DNA of 9,818 bases from Nanobdellota archaeon. Lineage in GTDB: Archaea > Nanobdellota > Nanobdellia > Woesearchaeales > GW2011-AR9. Made by a program: the position numbers and the translations under genes. The notes below the pieces were generated by a model. It searched no databases. It was given only the letters and a program-made list of their open reading frames with translations, and had not been told where the DNA came from. Positions 5,241-9,818 of the stretch are shown here, in pieces; the first letter of the stretch is position 1, and every line of letters begins with the position of its first letter. Location: contig JAUYQE010000066.1 in assembly GCA_030695605.1 (NCBI GenBank), positions 1-9,818 of the forward strand. Direction: 5' to 3'.

Positions 5241-7160
5241 ATGGCGAAGAAAACCGCTCAAAAAACCTTGCAGCCCAAAAGCATCGAAGCGGGCCTGCCT
5301 CCGCTGCCCGGACCGCAGCCGCAGCTCCCTCCCGAACTGGAGAAAAAGCTGAAAGCGCTGAAAACCAAAGTAGAGTCATTCAAAAAGAAAGTTCTCGATA
5401 AATTTGGCGATTATATTGTGGGCATTACGATTCTCCCACCGGAAAAGCCCCTGAGCAAAGAGGAGAAAGAAGCGTTAGCGAGTGCAGAACCAGAATCTCG
5501 AAAACCAGGAGAAGCCAAAGAAGAAAAGAAAGAAGAGAAAAAAGAGGAACAGATCAACCTCTTGGTCGTCGTGGACGATACCACATCCCAGAAGATGACC
5601 AAAGACGAGCTGCATTACAAATTCTCGACAATCATCAAGCAGATGGGGGAAGAGGTTGATAAACAGCTTGCTCCCAAAAGCATTCTCCTGACGGATCTCT
5701 GGCAGAACTGCTATGATGCGAAATATGACCTCAATCGCTTAATCTCTATGAGTATGCCGTTGCATGATACCGGCATGCTGGCGGCCATCAAGATTGCAGA
5801 AATCCACAAAAGCATGGTGCTGAAGAAATTTGACAAGTATATTCTCAGTTACGTTTTAGCCGGCTCGTTAACCCAGGGCAAAGCCACGCCCACGTCGGAC
5901 ATCGACGTCTGGATCGTCATTGACGATACCGATGTCAAGAAGATGACCCGCTTTGAGCTGAAGGACAAGCTGCGTGCCATCATCATCGGTATGGGTGCTG
6001 AAGCGGGCGAAAGAACGGGCATCAAAAACAAGCTGAACATCCAAGTGTACATCCTCACTGATTTCTGGGAATCGCTCAAAGAAGCCAATCCTATCATCTT
6101 CACGCTGCTGCGGGATGGCGTGCCGTTCTACGATCGCGGCATTTTCATGCCCTGGAAGCAGCTGTTGAAAATGGGCCATATCAAGCCCAGCCGGGAAGCG
6201 ATTGACTTGTTCATGAGCACCGGCGAGCAGAGCCTGAAGCGGGTCCAAAGAACCCTGAATGCCATGGGCATGGAAGATACCTATTATGCGATTTTAACGC
6301 CCAGCCAGGCTGCTTTAATGTTGTACGGAGTTCCACCGCCCACCCCGCGGGAAACGCCGGATGTGATGGAAGAGATCTTTGTCAAAAAAGAAAAAATGCT
6401 CGAGCCGGAATATGTGAAAATTCTCAAGGACAATGTGAAGTTGCGGAAAGATATCGAGCATGGCGAGAAAAAAGAACTGTCCGGCACGGAACTGGATATT
6501 TATGTAAAAAATGCAGAGAAATTCCTGAAGCGCATTAGCGAGCTGTTTAAAGAGATTGAAGCGAAGCATGATGAGAAAGGCATTTCTCTCCTTTCCGAAG
6601 ATGTGATCACTATCCTCCGTGATGTGCTCCGTGCTGAAGGCCTGGAGAAAGTTCCGGAAGGGGAATTGGTCAAGCAGTTTGAAGATACGCTCATTACTCC
6701 CGGAAAATTGCCAGCACAGCTGCTGCGGGATGTGCAGGATGTCTTGGCAGCGAAGAAGCAGTTTGAGCAGAAGAAGCTGGCACGCGCCGATATCGAAAAA
6801 GCCCGGAAAAGCGGCACGACTCTTATCAAGTTTTTAGTTGAATACTTGCAGCGCAAGCGCGGCAAAGAACTGGAGCGCGCCAAGATTCGCGTCAAGCACG
6901 GCAGCAAATATGGTGAAGTGACTCTGCTCGATAATGTCGCTTTTGTCAATCACGACTTGGATGCCAAAGAGCAGCGGATTGAGAAAGCTCCTCTGCGGGA
7001 AAATGGCAGCCTGGGAACTTTGGAATCGAGCAATCTGGAAGAATATGAAAAAGCCCTGGCGCAGACGAAGATTCCGCGAAGAGCGTTTATCAAAGAGCCG
7101 ATATTTGAAGACCTGAAGCGGATCTTTGGCCGGGACGTGGAAGTGCTGGTGTACGGATAA
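5241..7160 (+). CDS. Duplicated nucleotidyltransferase (degenerate + intact copy) fused to a HEPN-like domain
   Basis: A 639-residue cytoplasmic protein. After a Pro/Lys-rich start, copy 1 (about 48-190) and copy 2 (about 191-312) align: VLDKFGDYIV with VLKKFDKYIL, VVVDDTTSQKMTKDEL with IVIDDTDVKKMTRFEL, ILLTDLW with YILTDFW. Copy 2 has the Pol-beta/MNT signature, G208-S209 with D220 and D222. In copy 1 that loop is replaced by a Lys/Glu-rich stretch (about 66-104), so it should be inactive. The usual third carboxylate of copy 2 is not obvious (NIQVY). Residues about 317-440 resemble HEPN helices (YYAILTPSQAALMLYG; KLRKDIEHG; NAEKFLKRI), with R402-x4-H407 matching the HEPN RNase motif. The rest (440-639) is helical, then beta-rich, and unassigned. 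MNT and HEPN proteins usually form separate antitoxin/toxin pairs; here both are one chain, and the role is unknown. Confidence 0.8.
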   Translation: MAKKTAQKTLQPKSIEAGLPPLPGPQPQLPPELEKKLKALKTKVESFKKKVLDKFGDYIVGITILPPEKPLSKEEKEALASAEPESRKPGEAKEEKKEEKKEEQINLLVVVDDTTSQKMTKDELHYKFSTIIKQMGEEVDKQLAPKSILLTDLWQNCYDAKYDLNRLISMSMPLHDTGMLAAIKIAEIHKSMVLKKFDKYILSYVLAGSLTQGKATPTSDIDVWIVIDDTDVKKMTRFELKDKLRAIIIGMGAEAGERTGIKNKLNIQVYILTDFWESLKEANPIIFTLLRDGVPFYDRGIFMPWKQLLKMGHIKPSREAIDLFMSTGEQSLKRVQRTLNAMGMEDTYYAILTPSQAALMLYGVPPPTPRETPDVMEEIFVKKEKMLEPEYVKILKDNVKLRKDIEHGEKKELSGTELDIYVKNAEKFLKRISELFKEIEAKHDEKGISLLSEDVITILRDVLRAEGLEKVPEGELVKQFEDTLITPGKLPAQLLRDVQDVLAAKKQFEQKKLARADIEKARKSGTTLIKFLVEYLQRKRGKELERAKIRVKHGSKYGEVTLLDNVAFVNHDLDAKEQRIEKAPLRENGSLGTLESSNLEEYEKALAQTKIPRRAFIKEPIFEDLKRIFGRDVEVLVYG

Positions 7161-7181
7161 CTATCCGTTGTTCATTTTTTT
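7153..7181 (+). terminator. Hairpin plus T7 terminator after the nucleotidyltransferase/HEPN gene
   Basis: ACGGAT (7153-7158) and ATCCGT (7163-7168) form a 6-bp stem around a 4-nt loop that spans the stop codon, followed by a run of seven T at 7175-7181. The T-run alone would serve as an archaeal terminator; the hairpin gives it a bacterial intrinsic-terminator look. Confidence 0.5.
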
Positions 7182-7211
7182 CTGGCTTTTCGTGCATTTT
7201 CTGCAAGAACC

Positions 7212-7219
7212 TTTTTATT
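7212..7219 (+). promoter_or_regulatory. TATA-like element for tRNA-Arg
   Basis: TTTTTATT, centred about 28 nt before the tRNA 5' end at 7244 and preceded by the purine-rich GCAAGAACC, BRE-like. The match is moderate. Confidence 0.4.
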
Positions 7220-7243
7220 GTAGGCATTGATTTCTCTCTACAA

Positions 7244-7434
7244 GCTCCCGTAGTATAGCTTGGATAGTATACGGCCCTCCGGCAAACTTTTGGCTTCGCA
7301 AAAGTTTGATTCAAATCCGCTCAAGCGGGCATTTCCTCGCTGTTGTTCGGAAATCCCGCGACAAATAGGCAGATAGTAATAGCAGAAGAGTTTGGGGAGA
7401 GGCTGTGACCAGGGTTCAAATCCCTGCGGGAGCG
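7244..7434 (+). tRNA. tRNA-Arg(CCG), interrupted by one anticodon-loop intron
   Basis: Exons are 7244-7282 and 7400-7434, giving a 74-nt mature tRNA. The acceptor GCTCCCG pairs with CGGGAGC (7427-7433), discriminator G73, no CCA. The D-arm is GTAT-AGCTTGGATA-GTAT with two G-U pairs. The anticodon stem CGGCC (7272-7276) pairs with GGCTG (7401-7405). The loop is C T CCG G A, so the anticodon CCG (7279-7281) reads CGG. The T-arm is CAGGG-TTCAAAT-CCCTG. A20 after G18-G19 agrees with the known arginine identity element. The intron sits at the canonical position 37/38. A T-rich run (7435-7445) downstream probably ends transcription. Confidence 0.9.
7283..7399 (+). other. Intron of tRNA-Arg(CCG), 117 nt, canonical 37/38 position
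   Basis: A BHB motif defines the ends. The central helix is CTCC (7277-7280) with GGGG (7394-7397), including one U-G pair. The 5' bulge is GGC, cut after GG37, and the 3' bulge is AGA, cut before A38. The inner helix is AAACTTTT (7284-7291) with AAGAGTTT (7386-7393). Two further hairpins lie inside: CAAACTTTTG/CAAAAGTTTG (7283-7292 with 7299-7308), which competes for the same 5' bases as the inner helix, and GCGGG-c-ATTTCC/GGAAAT-CCCGC (7325-7336 with 7349-7359). No endonuclease-like open frame is present. Confidence 0.85.
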
Positions 7435-7445
7435 TTTTTCTTTTC
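7435..7445 (+). terminator. T-rich terminator after tRNA-Arg
   Basis: TTTTTCTTTTC directly after the discriminator base, typical of archaeal transcript ends. It implies that tRNA-Val downstream is transcribed from its own promoter. Confidence 0.45.
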
Positions 7446-7494
7446 TCAATAAGAGCCCCACTTTGTTCCAGCAAAACGATGAAAAAAAGAAGGA

Positions 7495-7507
7495 AATCTA
7501 TTTAAAA
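7495..7507 (+). promoter_or_regulatory. TATA promoter of tRNA-Val
   Basis: AAATCTATTTAAA with the purine stretch AAGG just before it (BRE-like). The TATA centre is about 28 nt before the tRNA 5' end at 7531, so the transcript should start at or very near the mature 5' end. It is the same 13-mer as at 2239-2251. Confidence 0.65.
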
Positions 7508-7551
7508 CACTCCCCTCTTAGCAATCTAAAGGGCTCGTGGTCTAGCGGCTA

Positions 7552-7569
7552 CGCAGAAGATGCGCCGTA
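7552..7569 (+). other. D-loop intron of tRNA-Val, 18 nt
   Basis: A compact BHB fits exactly: central 4-bp helix CGGC (7546-7549) with GCCG (7564-7567), 5' bulge TAC (7550-7552), 3' bulge TAC (7568-7570), and an inner GCA/TGC stem closed by the loop GAAGA. Cutting after the second base of each bulge removes CGCAGAAGATGCGCCGTA and restores a 10-nt D-loop. The exon-side helix is not directly stacked (A14 and G15 are opposite A7571), so it is a relaxed BHB on that side. Confidence 0.75.
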
Positions 7570-7587
7570 CAGGACGTCGCCTTCACA

Positions 7588-7712
7588 CAACCTTTTTGGC
7601 TCACTGCGTTCGCAAAAAGATTGGACCAAAATCCATTCAAATAGGATTTCGCTTTGCTCAATCCTACGATATGCGGATGTTGAGAAAGGTCATGCCAATA
7701 AAGGTCTGAGAA
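7588..7712 (+). other. Anticodon-loop intron of tRNA-Val, 125 nt, canonical 37/38 position
   Basis: The BHB has central helix TTCA (7582-7585) with TGAG (7707-7710), one U-G, 5' bulge CAC (cut after A37) and 3' bulge AAC (cut before C38). The inner helix is ACCTTT (7590-7595) with AAAGGT (7700-7705), after one A-C mismatch. Internal hairpins are CTTTTTG/CAAAAAG (7592-7598 with 7613-7619) and TAGGATT/AATCCTA (7642-7648 with 7660-7666). The arrangement mirrors that of the tRNA-Arg intron. No open frame. Confidence 0.85.
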
Positions 7713-7759
7713 CGGCGGAGATCAAGGGTTCGAATCCCTTCGGGCCCATCATTCAAATA

Positions 7760-8176
7760 ATGGGAATCCAAGAGTTCCTGCAGGAATTGAAAGCTCTTTA
7801 TTTGCCTAGAGGCGAGTATGCCATATTTGGCAGCGGACCTTTAGCTATCCGAGGAATCCGCAAGTGTAATGATTTGGATATCGTCGTCAGTGCTCCCCTC
7901 TGGGAAGAGCTTTCTTCACGGTATGCTCCGGCGGGGAAAAAAATAAAAATCGGAAACCTCGAATTCTGGCATGATTGGATGCCTTGGTTTTCACCTGTTG
8001 AAGTCGCTGAAATTATTGCGAGTGCGGAGTGCATTGACGATGTTTCTTTCGCAAAGTTGCCGTACGTCATTGATCTCAAGAAGAAGATGGGGCGGGAAAA
8101 AGACAAACGGGATTTGGCGCTTATTGACAACTATCTTAAAACTCATCCAGAAGAGGTAGAAGAAAAACCTTCATGA
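7760..8176 (+). CDS. Small nucleotidyltransferase-fold protein
   Basis: The frame is open back to 7463 through tRNA-Val, so I take the first ATG after the tRNA (7760), giving 138 residues starting MGIQEFLQEL. The strand-loop EYAIFGSGPLAIRGIR (G24-S25) followed by NDLDIVVS (D38, D40) is the signature of the Pol-beta-like nucleotidyltransferase superfamily. The C-terminal LKKKMGREKDKRDLALIDNYL (K107 to D118) matches the K-x3-GR-x-KD-x2-D ending common in stand-alone members of this type. The substrate is unknown, and a third catalytic carboxylate is not clear. The start codon lies 11 nt after the tRNA 3' end with no ribosome-binding site, so tRNA 3' processing would leave a nearly leaderless mRNA. 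The glycosylase gene follows after 7 nt. Confidence 0.75.
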   Translation: MGIQEFLQELKALYLPRGEYAIFGSGPLAIRGIRKCNDLDIVVSAPLWEELSSRYAPAGKKIKIGNLEFWHDWMPWFSPVEVAEIIASAECIDDVSFAKLPYVIDLKKKMGREKDKRDLALIDNYLKTHPEEVEEKPS

Positions 8177-8183
8177 TAGTACT

Positions 8184-8807
8184 ATGGTTCTATTAATCTC
8201 CCCTCATATGCTTTCTTTCCCACAGCTTCGCAGCGAATACCAGAACTGCCAGCGCTGCGGCTTGTGCAAAAACCGAACGCAGGTCGTCTTTGGCTCCGGA
8301 AACGAAAAAGCCGAGATCCTGCTAATAGGCGAAGCGCCGGGTGCCGAGGAAGATAAGCAGGGCCTTCCTTTCTGCGGCATGTCCGGGAAAGTGCTGGATC
8401 AGCTCTTGGCTGGTGCAGGATTGCAGAGAGAAGACATTTTTATCACCAATACCGTTCTCTGCCGGCCGCAGGGAAACCGCAATCCCGAAAAAGAAGAAAT
8501 TGAGCAGTGCCGCGAGCGGTTAGACCAACTCATAGCCATTCTGCAGCCCAAAGTTATCGTCACCATCGGCAATTTTGCGACGCAAAGAATTCTGGGGAAA
8601 ACCGGCATCACCTCTTTGCGGGGAAAAGTTTTTACAAAAGTGCTCAGCGGAAGAGAAGTTACCATCATCCCCACAATACATCCCGCAAACTATCTTTATT
8701 CCGGCAGAAATCCAGAGCTCTTTGCTAAGATGCAGCAGGATTTTCGAACAGTTGTGGAGCAGGCGAAAAAAGATGAGCAAACCAACCTGGCAAATTTTGA
8801 AGCATAA
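8184..8807 (+). CDS. Uracil-DNA glycosylase, family 4 (iron-sulfur type)
   Basis: A 207-residue base-excision repair enzyme that removes uracil from DNA. The 4Fe-4S cysteines are all present: C22 and C25 in NCQRCGLC, C93 in LCRPQGNRNP, and C109 in EQC. The catalytic motif GEAPGAEED (49-57) is followed by QGLPFCGMSG, and the second active-site motif is IPTIHPANY (162-170) with His166. The NxxxCRPxxNRxP block is typical of family 4. The length is close to the usual 190-210. The start is uncertain: ATG 8208 (MLSFPQLRSEY) would put the first Cys at residue 14 and is as plausible as 8184; neither has a clear ribosome-binding site. It sits 7 nt after the small nucleotidyltransferase, probably in the same transcript. 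Confidence 0.93.
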   Translation: MVLLISPHMLSFPQLRSEYQNCQRCGLCKNRTQVVFGSGNEKAEILLIGEAPGAEEDKQGLPFCGMSGKVLDQLLAGAGLQREDIFITNTVLCRPQGNRNPEKEEIEQCRERLDQLIAILQPKVIVTIGNFATQRILGKTGITSLRGKVFTKVLSGREVTIIPTIHPANYLYSGRNPELFAKMQQDFRTVVEQAKKDEQTNLANFEA

Positions 8808-8812
8808 GGAAA

Positions 8813-8822
8813 ACTATTTAAG
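8813..8822 (+). promoter_or_regulatory. TATA-like element for the Cys-repeat lipoprotein
   Basis: ACTATTTAAG preceded by AAGGAAA (BRE-like), 38-47 nt before the ATG at 8860. It predicts a short leader containing the GAGGT ribosome-binding site at 8849-8853, 6 nt before the ATG. Confidence 0.5.
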
Positions 8823-8859
8823 TGTTTATTCTCTTCTCTCCTGAAAAAGAGGTAGTGAT

Positions 8860-9591
8860 ATGAGAAAAATGAGACTCTTGCTTTTCTGTATTGCTCTTCT
8901 TTTCGTAGGGGGTTGCGTCTCTGAACCTGAAGAAACGACCGCTTCAGGAAATGGCACTTCCCTGGAAGAATCAAATGCTTCTCTGGGTAATGAAACTGAA
9001 ACACAAAATTTTCCTTCTCTTCCGGCTGGCCAGTGCACTCCCGGCTGGACGTGCCTCAGCGGACAAATCAAAGCGTACCGGACAGGGAATTGCACGTTTA
9101 TAGAGCGCCGGGAATGCCCGCTGGGCTGCCAGAATGACACCTGTCGTGCTTCCTCTATTTGTGAACAGGGATTTAAGTGCCTTGACGAAAGGAGAGTGGG
9201 CTATCAAACTCTGGTCTGTACTTGGGACCATGTGAAAGAATGCCCGGCCGGCTGCGCCAATGGCGATTGCCTGCCGGAAAATGCGACGGCACAAAATGCT
9301 TCGGCAGAAGCAGCTCCGCAAACAGCAGAGATCCCAGCTCCCCCACCCGATACCAGCAAATCTTTGCAGCCGGGAGAGCAAGCGATTTTGGAGAACAATG
9401 GAGAAGAATATGTTCTGGAGATTTATATTCTGGAAGAAAGTCGCGTGCGTTTATCTCTGGGTGGAGCAAAGAGCGACTGGCTGGAAGAGGGCGATAGCTT
9501 CACTGCTCGGGGTATTACCATAACAGTCAAAGAGATCCTCTTTCAGTCGTATGGCGGCGGCACTCGAGAAATACGGTATACTGTCAACTAA
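8860..9591 (+). CDS. Lipoprotein with two tandem six-Cys repeats and a C-terminal beta domain
   Basis: A 243-residue exported lipoprotein. MRKMR plus a hydrophobic core ends in the lipobox FVGGC (Cys19). A Ser/Thr/Asn-rich linker (21-57) carries several N-x-S/T sequons. Two Cys-rich repeats follow: C59, C65, C78, C86, C90, C95 and C101, C107, C120, C128, C132, C137. The spacing is identical (C-x5-C-x12-C-x7-C-x3-C-x4-C), with a 42-residue period and a shared ECP-x-GC centre. A Pro/Ala-rich hinge (140-166) leads to a beta-rich domain (169-243) with EEYVLEIYIL, RVRLSLGG, LEEGDSFTARGITITVKEI and REIRYTV, of the kind seen in archaeal envelope proteins. The ribosome-binding site and ATG 8860 are clear. 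Function unknown; three disulfides per repeat are likely. Confidence 0.8.
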   Translation: MRKMRLLLFCIALLFVGGCVSEPEETTASGNGTSLEESNASLGNETETQNFPSLPAGQCTPGWTCLSGQIKAYRTGNCTFIERRECPLGCQNDTCRASSICEQGFKCLDERRVGYQTLVCTWDHVKECPAGCANGDCLPENATAQNASAEAAPQTAEIPAPPPDTSKSLQPGEQAILENNGEEYVLEIYILEESRVRLSLGGAKSDWLEEGDSFTARGITITVKEILFQSYGGGTREIRYTVN

Positions 9592-9646
9592 AAAAGAGAT
9601 AAGAAGAGCAAAAAAAAAAACGATTTTCGATTATCCCTTTTGAAGA
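9592..9646. other. AT-rich intergenic spacer with long A-run
   Basis: It contains ten consecutive A on the plus strand (9611-9620), a possible T-run terminator for minus-strand transcription coming from beyond the window, and a weak CGATTTTCG hairpin. I see no clear plus-strand terminator for the lipoprotein gene. Confidence 0.35.
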
Positions 9647-9818
9647 GTGAGAAATATTTTAATACTTCTTTGTTTTTCTACACCTGTCTGTGGACAGTTC
9701 GGTTGTCCTGAAAAGGATGTTACCATAGCAGCCTCTGTCCAGTACTCGCCATCACTCCGGTGGCTGGACTATAACTCACCGGACGAAACCTGTGCTGGTT
9801 ACCGCTTGCGTATGGGGC
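9647..9818 (+). CDS. Possible exported protein, 3' truncated by the window edge
   Basis: The frame starting at GTG 9647 stays open to the edge (57 codons). Its first residues, MRNILILLCFSTPVCG, look like a short signal peptide (Arg2, hydrophobic core, small residues before a likely cleavage), followed by QFGCPEKDVTIAASVQYSP, then LRWLDYNSPDE and a Cys. No ribosome-binding site is evident and the start is GTG, so the call is tentative. The same stretch can fold into RNA stems (GTCCAG/CTGGAC and CCATC/GGTGG within 9738-9770) and has a TATA-like ATTTTAATAC at 9656-9665, so an RNA gene starting near 9683 is an alternative. I recognise neither a protein nor an RNA family. Confidence 0.4.
   Translation, partial: MRNILILLCFSTPVCGQFGCPEKDVTIAASVQYSPSLRWLDYNSPDETCAGYRLRMG

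Larger units (their letters stand above)
7531..7748 (+). tRNA. tRNA-Val(CAC) interrupted by two introns (D-loop and anticodon loop)
   Basis: Exons are 7531-7551, 7570-7587 and 7713-7748, giving a 75-nt mature tRNA. The acceptor GGGCTCG pairs with CGGGCCC (7741-7747; one U-G), discriminator A73, no CCA. The D-stem GTCT (7540-7543) pairs with GGAC (7572-7575), but the unspliced loop between them is 28 nt, far beyond the usual 8-11. Removing the 18-nt intron leaves AGCGGCTACA. The anticodon stem TCGCC (7577-7581) pairs with GGCGG (7714-7718). The loop T T CAC A C gives anticodon CAC (7584-7586), reading the Val codon GTG. The variable loop is AGATC and the T-arm AAGGG-TTCGAAT-CCCTT. A protein start codon lies 11 nt after the tRNA end, so the two are probably co-transcribed. 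Confidence 0.9.

Noticed and set aside
7310..7322. TTCAAATCC in the tRNA-Arg intron as a second T-arm or nested tRNA
   Set aside because: The flanking bases do not form a 5-bp T-stem with an acceptor arm; the intron boundaries are explained by the BHB.
7463..7759. N-terminal extension of the small nucleotidyltransferase frame back to 7463
   Set aside because: This stretch is tRNA-Val and its introns; the frame is open by chance and the ATG at 7760 gives a complete domain.
9683..9720. TTCGGTTGTCCTG resembling the archaeal 16S rRNA 5' end
   Set aside because: The sequence diverges at once from the conserved 16S start and lacks the following invariant blocks.
1..9818. CRISPR array, insertion sequence or prophage
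   Set aside because: No regularly spaced repeats, transposase or integrase motifs, or phage structural genes were seen on either strand.

Overview
The window reads as a piece of an archaeal chromosome, most likely from a DPANN-type (Woesearchaeota-like) lineage. The archaeal call rests on a short archaeal-type triosephosphate isomerase, two tRNA genes interrupted by introns bounded by bulge-helix-bulge (BHB) motifs, no CCA encoded at the tRNA 3' ends, TATA-box promoters with purine-rich BRE-like flanks, and lipobox or signal-peptide proteins rich in N-x-S/T sequons. The DPANN assignment is an inference from the style of these proteins and cannot be settled without a database search.

Layout. 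1-1382 (+): the 3' part of a DUF1461-type membrane protein, a small membrane protein overlapping it, and triosephosphate isomerase, packed as one operon. 1416-2153 (-): a convergent acidic lipoprotein, probably leaderless. 2154-2535: a divergent intergenic region with three TATA-like elements and a strong hairpin plus T-run that may be a small RNA. 2536-4015 (+): a secreted coiled-coil protein overlapping a tiny acidic lipoprotein. 4047-4983 (-): a two-gene unit, an unrecognised 160-residue protein followed by a reading frame cut in half by an in-frame TAA. 5241-7160 (+): a 639-residue protein with a degenerate nucleotidyltransferase copy, an intact copy and a HEPN-like helical domain. 7244-7748 (+): tRNA-Arg(CCG) with one intron and tRNA-Val(CAC) with two. 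7760-8807 (+): a small nucleotidyltransferase-fold protein starting 11 nt after tRNA-Val, then family 4 uracil-DNA glycosylase. 8860-9591 (+): a Cys-rich repeat lipoprotein. 9647-end (+): a possible exported protein running off the window.

Most of the window is cell-surface proteins and housekeeping genes; I see no transposase, CRISPR array or phage gene. The strongest unusual signals are: the 18-nt D-loop intron in tRNA-Val with its own BHB; the matching architecture of the two anticodon-loop introns in neighbouring tRNAs, which suggests shared descent; the single-chain nucleotidyltransferase/HEPN protein carrying an R-x4-H motif, a fusion of two folds usually found as separate toxin and antitoxin; and a gene interrupted by one stop codon whose reading frame continues for 67 codons.
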